Of a DNA stretch of 64,000 nucleotides, positions 31,885-40,388 are shown one piece after another (positions within the stretch are counted from its first letter, which is position 1; each line of letters begins with the position of its first letter). This DNA comes from JBBQSN01 sp963825505 (GTDB taxonomy: Bacteria; Actinomycetota; Actinomycetes; Actinomycetales; CAWJMD01). The position numbers were made by a program, and so were the translations under genes. The notes beneath the pieces are model-generated. The model had not been told where the DNA came from and ran no database searches. It saw nothing but the letters and a program-made list of their open reading frames with translations. Location of the stretch: positions 124,001 to 188,000 of the forward strand of contig CAWGTL010000024.1 of NCBI GenBank assembly GCA_963825505.1, written 5' to 3'.

Positions 31885-33073
31885 GTGAAGGTCGCCGTCC
31901 CCGCCGAGACCATCCCGGGCGAGCGCCGGGTCGCCGTCACCCCCGAGACCGTCCGGCAGATGCTCGACGCCGGGCTGGAGGTCATCGTGCAGGCCGGGGC
32001 CGGCCTGCACTGCTCGATCCCCGACGCCGCCTACGCCGAGGCCGGCGCCGAGGTGGTGGAGGCGGTCGACGCCGGCGCCGTCGACGTCCTGCTCCACGTC
32101 CGCCCGCTGCACCCGCGGCTGCCGGAGCGGCTGCGAGCCGGAGCGATCACGATCGGGCTGGGGTCGCCGTCCACCGAGCTCGCGACCGTGCAGGCGCTCG
32201 CCGACGCGCAGGTCACCTCGTTCGCCCTCGAGCTGGTGCCGCGGATCTCGCGCGCGCAGTCGATGGACGCCCTCACCAGCCAGGCGCTGGTCGCCGGGTA
32301 CCGCTGCGTCATCGAGGCCTCGATCCGGCTGCCGCGCTTCCTGCCGCTGTTCATGACCGCCGCGGGCACCGTCCCGCCGGGGTCGGTGGTCGTCCTCGGT
32401 GCGGGTGTGGCCGGCCTGCAGGCGATCGCGACCGCCAAGCGCCTCGGCGCCAAGGTGAGCGCGTACGACGTGCGCCCCGCGTCCGCCGACGAGGTGCGCT
32501 CGATGGGTGGGAAGTTCATCGACCTCGACCTGGACGCCATCGAGGGCGCCGGCGGCTACGCCCGCGAGATGGGCGAGGAGCGCGCGCGCCGGCAGGCCGA
32601 GCTGCTCGCGCCCTACGTGGCGGACGCCGACGTGCTCATCACCACCGCCGCGATCCCCGGCCGGCCCGCGCCGCGGCTGGTCTCGCGCGAGATGGTCGCG
32701 GCGATGAAGCCGGGGTCCGTCGTGGTCGACCTCGCCGCCGAGTCCGGCGGGAACGTCGAGGGCTCGGTGCCGGGCGAGGACGTCGAGATCCCCTCCGACG
32801 CAGGCGGTTCGGTCACACTGGTCGGGATGAAGGACGCCGCGAGCTCGATGCCCGTGGACGCCTCCCGGCTCTACGCGAAGAACGTCGTCAACCTGCTGAT
32901 GCTGATGACCTCCGAGGGCGAGGTGGTGCCCGGACCTCGACGACGAGGTGGTCGCGGGCGCCTGCCTCACCCACCAGGGCACGGTGCGGCACGCACCCAC
33001 CGCCGCGCTGCTGGCGCCCCCCGCACCCGCGGCAGCACCCGAGCCCACCGACCCGATCGAGGGGGACGCCTGA
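31885..33073 (+). pseudogene. pntAA: NAD(P) transhydrogenase subunit alpha part 1 (PntAA), late frameshift
   Basis: GTG 31885, 8 nt after TAGGTT. The NAD(H)-binding domain I is complete: MKVAVPAETIPGERRVAVTP, VVVLGAGVAGLQAIATAKRLGAKVSAYD, DVLITTAAIPGRPAPRLV and the mobile-loop region. After SEGEVVP an extra G near 32932 shifts the frame; the adjacent frame continues DLDDEVVAGACLTHQGTVRHAP and stops at 33071-33073, overlapping the next ATG as TGATG. With PntAB and PntB it forms the proton-translocating transhydrogenase that reduces NADP+ with NADH. The late indel in a key housekeeping gene is probably an error. Confidence 0.85.
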
Positions 33074-33408
33074 TGGACGGCATCGCGCTGCTCACCATCT
33101 TCGTGCTGGCGGTGTTCGTCGGCTTCGAGGTGGTCTCGAAGGTCTCGAGCACGCTGCACACGCCGCTGATGTCGGGCGCCAACGCCATCCACGGGATCAT
33201 CCTGCTGGGCGCCGTGCTGGTCGCCGGCCACGCCGAGAGCCCGTTCGTCCTCGCGGTGGCGCTGCTGGCCGTGGTGCTCGCCACCCTGAACCTCGTCGGC
33301 GGCTTCGTCGTCACCGACCGGATGCTCGAGATGTTCAAGGGCAGAGCGGTCAAGGGCAGAGCGGTCAAGGGCAGAGCGGGTTCCGGCAGCGAGGGTGGTG
33401 ACGCGTGA
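33073..33408 (+). CDS. pntAB: NAD(P) transhydrogenase subunit alpha part 2 (PntAB)
   Basis: 111 residues from ATG 33073, overlapping the pntAA stop. Three membrane helices: LLTIFVLAVFVGFEVVSKV, LMSGANAIHGIILLGAVLVAG and FVLAVALLAVVLATLNLVGGFVVTDRMLEMF, the canonical sequence of the small membrane subunit. The C-terminal tail has three tandem 15-bp repeats encoding KGRAV (33336-33380), giving GRAVKGRAVKGRAG, an extra basic tail not part of the family core. The stop overlaps the pntB start (GTGA). Confidence 0.9.
   Translation: MDGIALLTIFVLAVFVGFEVVSKVSSTLHTPLMSGANAIHGIILLGAVLVAGHAESPFVLAVALLAVVLATLNLVGGFVVTDRMLEMFKGRAVKGRAVKGRAGSGSEGGDA
33336..33380. repeat. Three 15-bp tandem repeats inside pntAB
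   Basis: CAAGGGCAGAGCGGT is repeated exactly twice and a third time with one change (33336-33350, 33351-33365, 33366-33380). The period is in frame and adds KGRAV units to the cytoplasmic C-terminus of PntAB. Likely a slippage expansion. Confidence 0.85.
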
Positions 33409-34781
33409 ACCTGCTGTCGCCCACCTGGACGTCGCTGCTGTACCTGGTGGCCGCGGTCTGCTTCATCCTCGCGCTGCGCGGTCTGTCCAGCCCGCGCACC
33501 GCCCGCCGCGGGAACCTGATCGGCGCGTTCGGCGCGCTGGTGGCGATGGTGACGGTCTTCCTGTCGACCGAGCTGGACAACCTGGTCTCGATCCTGATCG
33601 CCATCGCGGTGGGAACGGTCGTCGCCGTCCCGGTGTCGCGCCGGGTGAAGATGACCGGGATGCCGCAGCTGGTCGCGCTGTTCAACGGCGTCGGCGGCGG
33701 CGCGGCGGCCCTGGTCGCGCTGCTCGAGCTGGAGGAGGTCGGAGCGGACCGTGGCGCGCTGCTCGCCATCGGCTTCACCGTCCTGGTCGGTGCCGTCTCG
33801 TTCTCCGGGTCCGTCGTCACCTTCCTCAAGCTGCAGGAGCTGATGACGACCCGGCCGGTGCTGCTGCCCGGTCAGCGCTGGCTGATGATCGGTGCGCTGG
33901 TGGCCTCGCTCGCGCTGGCCGGCGTGCTGATCGCGTCCGGCCAGATCGCCTGGGCGGTGCTGGCTCTCGTCGCCGGCCTGGCTGTCGGGGTCCTGCTGGT
34001 GCTGCCCGTCGGTGGCGCCGACGTCCCGATCGTGATCTCCCTGCTCAACGCCTTCACCGGCCTCACCGTGGCGGCGTCCGGCTTCGTCCTGGACAACGTC
34101 CTGCTGCTGGTCGCGGGCACGCTCGTCGGGGCGAGCGGCACGATCCTCACCCGGGCGATGGCCTCGGCGATGGGTCGCTCGGTCAGCGGCATCCTGTTCG
34201 GCGCGCTGAAGGGCGGCTCGACCGCAGGGTCCACCGAGATCTCGGACCGGCCGGTGCGCTCGTCCTCGGCCGAGGACGTCGCGATCCTGCTCGGCTACGC
34301 CCAGACCGTGGTCGTCGTCCCCGGCTACGGGCTGGCCGTCGCGCAGGCCCAGCACACGATGGCCGAGCTGGCTGCGGCGCTCGAGGCCCGCGGCACCGAG
34401 GTGGTCTACGGGATCCACCCGGTCGCCGGCCGGATGCCGGGCCACATGAACGTGCTGCTGGCCGAGGCGAACGTGCCGTACGAGGTGCTCGCCGAGATGG
34501 ACGAGGTCAACCCGAGGATGCGGACGGCCGACGTCGCGCTGGTGGTCGGCGCCAACGACGTGGTGAACCCCGCCGCGAAGACCTCGCCCGGCTCGCCGAT
34601 CTACGGCATGCCGATCCTCGACGTCGACCAGGCCAAGCAGGTCGTCTTCCTCAAGCGCTCGATGCGGCCGGGGTTCGCCGGCATCGAGAACGAGCTGCTC
34701 TACGAGCCGCAGACCACGCTGCTGTTCGGCGACGCGAAGGACTCGCTCACCAAGGTGCTGGCGGCCGTCAAGGCGTTGTGA
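33405..34781 (+). CDS. pntB: NAD(P) transhydrogenase subunit beta (PntB)
   Basis: 458 residues from GTG 33405. Eight to nine membrane helices form the proton channel domain (MTGMPQLVALFNGVGGGAAALVALLE, SFSGSVVTFLKLQELM, VISLLNAFTGLTVAASGFVL), followed by the NADP(H)-binding domain III: VVVVPGYGLAVAQAQHTMAEL, YGIHPVAGRMPGHMNVLLAEA, DVALVVGANDVVNPAA and the GFAGIENELLY end. All hallmark motifs are intact. The 3' end overlaps the convergent phosphatase gene by 14 bases. Confidence 0.93.
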   Translation: MNLLSPTWTSLLYLVAAVCFILALRGLSSPRTARRGNLIGAFGALVAMVTVFLSTELDNLVSILIAIAVGTVVAVPVSRRVKMTGMPQLVALFNGVGGGAAALVALLELEEVGADRGALLAIGFTVLVGAVSFSGSVVTFLKLQELMTTRPVLLPGQRWLMIGALVASLALAGVLIASGQIAWAVLALVAGLAVGVLLVLPVGGADVPIVISLLNAFTGLTVAASGFVLDNVLLLVAGTLVGASGTILTRAMASAMGRSVSGILFGALKGGSTAGSTEISDRPVRSSSAEDVAILLGYAQTVVVVPGYGLAVAQAQHTMAELAAALEARGTEVVYGIHPVAGRMPGHMNVLLAEANVPYEVLAEMDEVNPRMRTADVALVVGANDVVNPAAKTSPGSPIYGMPILDVDQAKQVVFLKRSMRPGFAGIENELLYEPQTTLLFGDAKDSLTKVLAAVKAL

Positions 34782-35271
34782 GCCGGCCCTCGTCCGTGCG
34801 GTCCAGGTCGGCGCGGACGTGGGCCAGCAGGCCCGGCACGGCCGCGCGCACCTGCTCGACCACCGTGGTGAAGCCCGCCTCGTCCCCGTAGTACGGGTCG
34901 GCCACGTCCGCGCCGTCGGCACCCGGGTCGAACGAGCGCAGGAGCCGCACCCGGTCGCCCGGCGGCGCCAGTCGGCGCAGGTCGCGCAGGTGCCCGGAGT
35001 CCAGCGCGACCACGAGGTCGGTGGTGGCGAGGTCGGTGGCGTCGACCTGGCTCGCCCGGTGCGTCGTGCCGTCGAGCCCGGCGGCCTCGAGCGCGGCGAC
35101 CGCCCGCGGGTCCGCGCCGTTCCCCACGTGCCACCCGCCGGTCCCCGCCGAGTCCACCCGCACGCGGTCGGCGAGCCCGGCCCGCTCGAGCGCGTCGGTG
35201 AGGACCACCTGCGCGATGGGTGACCGGCAGATGTTGCCCGTGCAGACGAAGGTGACGCGGTAGTCGCTCAC
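34768..35271 (-). CDS. Low-molecular-weight protein tyrosine phosphatase
   Basis: 167 residues from GTG 35271 (GGAGG six bases upstream). The P-loop CTGNICRS has the nucleophile Cys10 and Arg16; the general acid Asp is in DPYYGDEAGF near residue 130. These enzymes dephosphorylate tyrosines on bacterial tyrosine kinases, often linked to polysaccharide export, or host proteins when secreted (mycobacterial PtpA). galE lies 2 kb away, but no tyrosine kinase is visible. Convergent overlap of 14 bases with pntB. Confidence 0.9.
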   Translation of the reverse strand: MSDYRVTFVCTGNICRSPIAQVVLTDALERAGLADRVRVDSAGTGGWHVGNGADPRAVAALEAAGLDGTTHRASQVDATDLATTDLVVALDSGHLRDLRRLAPPGDRVRLLRSFDPGADGADVADPYYGDEAGFTTVVEQVRAAVPGLLAHVRADLDRTDEGRLTTP

Positions 35272-35404
35272 GCCTCCATCCTGCTGCCCCGCCGTCCACA
35301 GGCCGGGGCCGGCCCCGGCTGTCCACACCCGCGCCGTGGGTGGCCCCGGAGCGTCGCGGACCGGACCTAGCGTCGCCGCACTGGTTCGAGGACGGAGGCG
35401 GTGG

Positions 35405-35743
35405 ATGAGCCCGATCGACGGGGTCCCGGGTGAGCTGCACGTGCTGGCGGCGCGGGCGGCCGCGCTCGCCGACGAGGTGCGCACCCGCGCGGGAGAGGTG
35501 CGCCGGCACGTGCGCACCGGCTGGACCGGCCCGGCGGCAGAGGCGTACGCCGGCGCCGCCACCGCCGAGGCGGTCCGGCTCGACCGGTGCGCCGACGGCC
35601 TCGACGACCTCGTGGCCGCGCTGCGCGGCCACGCGCGCGGGGCCGACCGCCGCCTCGAGGAGGTGGCCGAGCTGTTCGGGGCGGCACGGGTGGCCCTCGA
35701 GGTCAGCGCCGGCCTGCTGCCCGGCCAGGACGGGCCGCGGTGA
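35405..35743 (+). CDS. WXG100-like small helical protein
   Basis: 112 residues from ATG 35405 (GGAGG upstream). ELHVLAARAAALADEVRTRAGEVRRHVRTGWTGPAAEAYAGAATAEAVRLDRCADGLDDLVAALRGHARGADRRLEEVAELF is all helical, with the WTG turn in the middle of a helix-turn-helix hairpin, as in WXG100 substrates and LXG/DUF-type partners of type VII secretion. No other ESX component is in the window. The stop overlaps the start of the following hydrolase as GTGA, so they form a pair. Confidence 0.65.
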   Translation: MSPIDGVPGELHVLAARAAALADEVRTRAGEVRRHVRTGWTGPAAEAYAGAATAEAVRLDRCADGLDDLVAALRGHARGADRRLEEVAELFGAARVALEVSAGLLPGQDGPR

Positions 35744-37327
35744 GCGCGCTCGAGGTCTCGGGCGGCGCCGGCGGCGTCACCGCGGTCACCGAGGACGTGC
35801 ACGCGTGCGGCGTCGGCGCTGCTGGCGACCGCGGGGCGGGTGGCCGGTGTGGTGCCCGAGCTCGCCGCGCTGGCCGCCCACCCCGCGCTCGGGGTGGCCG
35901 CCGCGCTCGACCCGTTCGGTGCCGCACGCGTGGTCGGTGCGGCCGCCGACGCGGTCGCCGGACCGTCCGGGCTGGTGGCCGCCGTGGCGGGGTGCGCGAG
36001 GGTGGGGACGGGTGCGCACGTCGCCGCCGAGGCGTACCGGGTCGTCGAGACCGGTGCCGAGCGCCTCGCGTCGGCCGTCTGGCGGGCCGTGGCCCCGACG
36101 GTGGTCCCGCCGGCGGTGGGAGCGGCCGTGCTGGGCGCGCCGGTGCTCGCGGGGACGGCCGCGGTGGCGGTGGCGCTGTCGGCGTCGGCCTGGGTGGTCG
36201 TCCGGTCCGCGCCGGTGGTGGCCGGTGCGGCCGCGCGGGCGGCCGGACTGGTCGCGGGCGGCGACCTCGACGCCACCGCCGCCCGCGCCCTCGTGTCCGG
36301 TGCCGCCGACGAGGTGGTCGGTCGGCTCGCGGCGGACGCCACGGCCGCCGCGCTCGCCGTGCAGGTGCAGGCGGCCCGCCACCCGTGGCCGGTGCGAGAG
36401 GGGCTCACCGCGCTGCCGGTGGCCGTCGGCGCGCTGGTCCCGGACGTGGTCGAGCGGCTGCTGGCCGTCCCCGTCGAGGTCGCTGGTGGTGCCGACCCGG
36501 TGCCGGGCTCGGTCCCGGAGGTCGCGGCCCTGCTCGCCGTGGCGGCCGGCGCCGCCGGGTACCTCCGGCAGGGGGACGTGCGCGTCGCACCGGCCGGCCC
36601 ACCGCGGCGCACGACCGGTGCGCACGACGTCGCGGGGCTGGCGGACCGGTTGCGTCCGTTCGCCCCGCCCACCACCGCGACCGCCACCGGTCCGTACACG
36701 CCGGGACGGGTCCGGGTCGACCGCGTCGACGGCCCGGACGGACGGCGCTGGGTGGTCTACCTGCCGCCGACCCAGACCTGGTCCACCGGCGGCGGTCCGC
36801 TCCCGGCCGACGGCACCGCCAACCTGCGGCTGGCCGGCGGGCTCGACGCCGACGCCCTCGAGGCCGCGCGCGAGGCGATGGTGCGGGCAGGGGTGCGTCC
36901 GGACGACCCGGTGCTGGCGGTCGGGTACAGCCAGGGCGGCATGACGGCCGCGGCGCTCGCGGTCGACCCGGTGCCCGTGGGCGACGTGCAGGCGGTGGTG
37001 ACGATGGGCTCGCCGGTGTCGCACGTCCCGCTGCCGGCGGACGTCGTGGTGCTCTCGCTGGAGAACGGCGGCGACCTCACCCCCGACGTCGACGGCGCGC
37101 TCGACCCCGACCGCCGGACGTGGACGTCGGTGGAGCACGCCCGCCCGGTCGACACCGCCGACCCGTGGTCGGCGCACGAGATCGGCGCCTACGCGGCCAC
37201 GGCGGGGCTGGTCGACGCCAGCGACCACCCGTCGCTGGTGGCGTGGCGGGAGCAGGTGGCACCGTTCCTCGACCCGCGGGCGGAGGTGGTGAGCCAGGAG
37301 ATCAGCACGCTGCGCGGGCCGCCCTGA
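35740..37327 (+). pseudogene. Helical N-domain fused to alpha/beta hydrolase, frameshifted near the 5' end
   Basis: GTG 35740 starts MSALEVSGGAGGVTAVTEDV and reaches HAC; one indel near 35806-35812 moves the frame, after which SALLATAGRVAGVVPELAALAAHPALG continues for about 495 residues to 37327. The first 250 residues are Ala/Val-rich helices (membrane-seeking or amphipathic); the C-terminal part is an alpha/beta hydrolase with PVLAVGYSQGGMTAAAL (Ser nucleophile), TMGSPVSHVPLP and a possible catalytic His in HEIGAYA. The order WXG-like gene then hydrolase recalls WXG-linked exported lipases or toxins such as DUF1023 proteins of actinobacteria. Substrate unknown; the indel may be an error. 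Confidence 0.65.
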
Positions 37328-37383
37328 CGGCACCGGGTGCGGGGCGGTGACATGCTGGCGCCTCGACGACCGAGGAGGAGCAG

Positions 37384-38355
37384 ATGGCGGGCTGGCTGGT
37401 CACGGGTGGTGCGGGGTACATCGGCGCCCACGTCGCGAGGGCCCTGGCGGCGGAGGGGATCGAGCCGGTCGTGCTCGACGACCTCAGCAGCGGCCACCGC
37501 CGGTTCGTCGACGGCACGACGACCTTCGTCGACGCCTCGGTGCTCGACACCGCGACGGTCGAGCGCACGCTGCGTGAGCACGGCTGCACCGGCGTGGTGC
37601 ACCTGGCCGCGTACAAGTACGCGGGCGAGTCGGTGAGACGTCCGCTGCACACCTACCGGCAGAACATCGAGGGCACCGTGTCGGTGCTCGAGGCGATGGT
37701 CGCCGCAGGAGTCGGCTCGATCGTCTTCTCGTCGTCGGCCGCGGTGTTCGGCACCCCGGACGACGAGCTCGTGACCGAGGACTCGGCGACCCGGCCCGAG
37801 TCGCCCTACGGACGCTCGAAGCTCGTGTCGGAGTGGGTGATCGCCGACGCCGCGGTCGCCCACGGGGTCCGGCACACGTCGCTGCGGTACTTCAACGTGG
37901 TGGGCTCCGGCCACGACGACCTGTACGACACCAGCCCGCACAACCTGTTCCCGCTGGTCCTCAAGGCGCTCACCGAGGGACGGACCCCGGTGATCCGCGG
38001 CGACGACTACCCGACGCCGGACGGCACCTGCGTGCGCGACTACCTGCACGTGCAGGACCTCGCGCTCGCGCACGTCGAGGCGGCGCGGCGGCTCGACGCC
38101 GGCGACGACCTCGAGCCGGTGTACAACCTGGGCAGCGGCGACGGCCTGTCGGTCCGGCAGGTGATGGACGCGGTCGCGCGGGTCACCGGCGAGCCGTTCG
38201 ACCCGGTGATCGAGGCGCGCCGGCCCGGTGACCCGGCCCGGATCGTGGCGCGGGGCGACCTCGCCGCCCGCGACCTGGGCTGGACGATGCGGCACGACGT
38301 CGACGAGATGGTCGCCAGCGCCTGGCAGGCGTGGAAGGCCTCGCAGGACGCCTGA
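37384..38355 (+). CDS. galE: UDP-glucose 4-epimerase
   Basis: 323 residues from ATG 37384 with GAGGAGGAG upstream. GGAGYIG at 8-14 binds NAD; DDLSSGHRRFV, HLAAYKYAGESVRRPLHTYRQNIEGTVSVLEAM, SSSAAVFG and the catalytic SPYGRSK (Tyr/Lys) are typical GalE. It interconverts UDP-glucose and UDP-galactose for galactose use and cell-wall arabinogalactan or polysaccharide. Standalone gene; the 55 bases upstream carry only the ribosome site. Confidence 0.92.
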   Translation: MAGWLVTGGAGYIGAHVARALAAEGIEPVVLDDLSSGHRRFVDGTTTFVDASVLDTATVERTLREHGCTGVVHLAAYKYAGESVRRPLHTYRQNIEGTVSVLEAMVAAGVGSIVFSSSAAVFGTPDDELVTEDSATRPESPYGRSKLVSEWVIADAAVAHGVRHTSLRYFNVVGSGHDDLYDTSPHNLFPLVLKALTEGRTPVIRGDDYPTPDGTCVRDYLHVQDLALAHVEAARRLDAGDDLEPVYNLGSGDGLSVRQVMDAVARVTGEPFDPVIEARRPGDPARIVARGDLAARDLGWTMRHDVDEMVASAWQAWKASQDA

Positions 38356-38378
38356 CCGACGCGGGTCCAGGCGCCCGC

Positions 38379-38816
38379 TCAGCCGATCTGGCGGGAGCGT
38401 CCCTGGAAGAGCGCCACCAGGACGCCGTCGTCCTCGCGCACCACCCGGACCCGGGTGACCCCGTTGCGCCCGTAGCGGGTCTCCTCGACCGCCTCCGCCA
38501 CCAGCACGTCGCCCTCCCGGGCGGCGGCGACGAACGTGACGTCGGCGGCGGCGGCCACGACGACCCGGTCAGGGCCGTTGCAGCAGAACGCGAACGCGCT
38601 GTCGGCGAGCGAGAAGAGGATCCCGCCGTGCGCCGAGCCGTGTCCCTGCACCATGTCGGCCCGCACGGTCATCCGCACCACGGCGCGGCCGGGTCGGGCG
38701 GCGAGCAGCTCCATGCCGAGGGCGCGGCTCGCGGCGTCGCGACCGAACATCTCGGCCGCCCACGTCTCCACCACGTCGGGTCCGGCGTCGCCGGACCCGT
38801 GCCCGGGCTCAGGCAT
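38379..38816 (-). CDS. paaI: Hydroxyphenylacetyl-CoA thioesterase PaaI
   Basis: 145 residues, hotdog fold. DMVQGHGSAHGGILFSLADSAFAFCCN is the PaaI signature (HGG-x(2)-FSLAD with the catalytic Asp). PaaI removes CoA from stalled ring-hydroxylated phenylacetyl-CoA intermediates, protecting the CoA pool. It overlaps the upstream 3-hydroxyacyl-CoA dehydrogenase gene by 8 bases, so both are one operon, divergent from paaN. Confidence 0.88.
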   Translation of the reverse strand: MPEPGHGSGDAGPDVVETWAAEMFGRDAASRALGMELLAARPGRAVVRMTVRADMVQGHGSAHGGILFSLADSAFAFCCNGPDRVVVAAAADVTFVAAAREGDVLVAEAVEETRYGRNGVTRVRVVREDDGVLVALFQGRSRQIG

Positions 38817-40353
38817 CGAGCGGGGACCCCGACTCCGCGGCCAGGCGCAGCCCGGGCGCCACCCGGTAGCGGCCGGTGGGGACCGCCTCGTGCAGGTGCC
38901 GCAGCACCGAGACCACGCACGCCGGACCGATCTGCTCGCCCCAGGCGAGCGGACCGCGCGGGTAGCCGGTGCCCAGCGTCATCGCGGTGTCGACGTCGGC
39001 GCGGCTGGCCTCGCCGCGCTCCACCAGGGCGACCGCCTCGTTGACGACCATGGCCACCGTCCGGGCGACCACCAGGCCGGCCGTGTCCTCGACCACCACG
39101 ACCTCGACGCCCGCGGACTGCAGCAGGCCGATCGACTCGCTGAGGGTCTGTGCCGAGCATCCGGGCGCCGCGGCCACGACCACCAGCGGCGTCGTGGCGG
39201 CGTCCAGCACCCAGTCCAGGACCACGACGTCGCGCCCGCTCGAGCTCGCGGTCGAGCCGTCGGTCTCGACCAGCCGTCCGCCCGAGGGCAGGAGCACACC
39301 GATCTCGTCGGTGCACTCGGGGTCGCTGTCGCCGACGACGCTCACCTCGACGCCACCCTCGACGAACCGCGGGAGCAGCGGCTCCATCACCGCCCAGCCC
39401 TCGCTGTACCGCACCCGCGACGGCGGCACGGTCCGCGGCCGCACCACGGCCCCGGCGTGCGGGCGGTCCTCGTCCGGCGCGTCGGCGGCGTAGGAGTACA
39501 CGCCGCTGCCGGTCTTGCGGCCGAGCCGTCCGGCGTCGACCAGGCCCTGCTGCAGGACGGTCGGTGCGTACCGCGGGTCGTGGAACGTCTGCTCCCAGAC
39601 CGAGCGCGACACCGCGAGGTTGACGTCCTGCCCGACCAGGTCGGTGAGCTCGAACGGACCCATCGGGAACCCGCCCGCCTCGCGCAGCACGTGGTCGATC
39701 GTCGCGGCGTCGGTGACGCCCTCCTCGACCATCCGCTGGGCCTCGCCGTAGAACGGCCGGGCCACGCGGTTGACGATGAAGCCCGGCGTCGACGTGCACG
39801 TCACCGGCTCCTTGCCCCAGGACCGCACCAGCGCGGTCGCCGACTCCACGACCTCGGGATCGGTCAGCGCACCGCGCACCACCTCGACCAGCCGCATCCG
39901 GGGCGCGGGGTTGAAGAAGTGCAGGCCCACCAGCCGGCCGGGCACGCGCAGGCGGTTCGCCACGGCGGTCACCGACAGCGAGGAGGTGTTCGTGGCCAGC
40001 ACGGCGCGGTCGGCGACGACCTTCTCCAGGGCGGCGAACAGGTCGCGCTTGGCCTCGAGGTCCTCGGCGACGGCCTCCACGACGAGGCCGCACGGCGCGA
40101 GGGCGTCGGTCGTCGTGACCGCCTCGAGCCGGTCGCGCACCGCCTCGGCCGCCCCGGCCTCCAGCCGGTCCTTCGCGACGTCGCGGTCCAGGCGGCCGCC
40201 GATCGCGGCCAGCGCCGCGGCGGCGGCGCCCTCGGCGGCGTCGAGCAGCAGCACGCGGTGGCCCGCGCGAGCGGCGACCTCGGCGATGCCGGCGCCCATG
40301 GTGCCGGCGCCGACGACGCCGACGACCAGGTGCCGGGAGGGGGCGGTGCTCAC
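38809..40353 (-). CDS. paaH: 3-hydroxyacyl-CoA dehydrogenase PaaH-like
   Basis: 514 residues from GTG 40353, 8 nt after TAGGGT on the minus strand (leaderless). The Rossmann domain starts VGVVGAGTMGAGIAEVAARAGHRVLLLD; VEAVAEDLEAKRDLFAALE, LATNTSSLSVT and GLHFFNPAPRMRLVEVV follow, with STPGFIVNRVARPFYGEAQRMVEEG closing the first catalytic unit. A second C-terminal 3HCDH domain (DTAGLVVARTVAMVVNEAVAL, GTGYPRGPLAWGEQIG) is present, as in PaaH of phenylacetate degradation. Oxidises 3-hydroxyadipyl-CoA to 3-oxoadipyl-CoA. Confidence 0.85.
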   Translation of the reverse strand: MSTAPSRHLVVGVVGAGTMGAGIAEVAARAGHRVLLLDAAEGAAAAALAAIGGRLDRDVAKDRLEAGAAEAVRDRLEAVTTTDALAPCGLVVEAVAEDLEAKRDLFAALEKVVADRAVLATNTSSLSVTAVANRLRVPGRLVGLHFFNPAPRMRLVEVVRGALTDPEVVESATALVRSWGKEPVTCTSTPGFIVNRVARPFYGEAQRMVEEGVTDAATIDHVLREAGGFPMGPFELTDLVGQDVNLAVSRSVWEQTFHDPRYAPTVLQQGLVDAGRLGRKTGSGVYSYAADAPDEDRPHAGAVVRPRTVPPSRVRYSEGWAVMEPLLPRFVEGGVEVSVVGDSDPECTDEIGVLLPSGGRLVETDGSTASSSGRDVVVLDWVLDAATTPLVVVAAAPGCSAQTLSESIGLLQSAGVEVVVVEDTAGLVVARTVAMVVNEAVALVERGEASRADVDTAMTLGTGYPRGPLAWGEQIGPACVVSVLRHLHEAVPTGRYRVAPGLRLAAESGSPLDA

Positions 40354-40388
40354 CCCCGGCACCCTAGCCCCGGCGCGGGGAGGCGACC

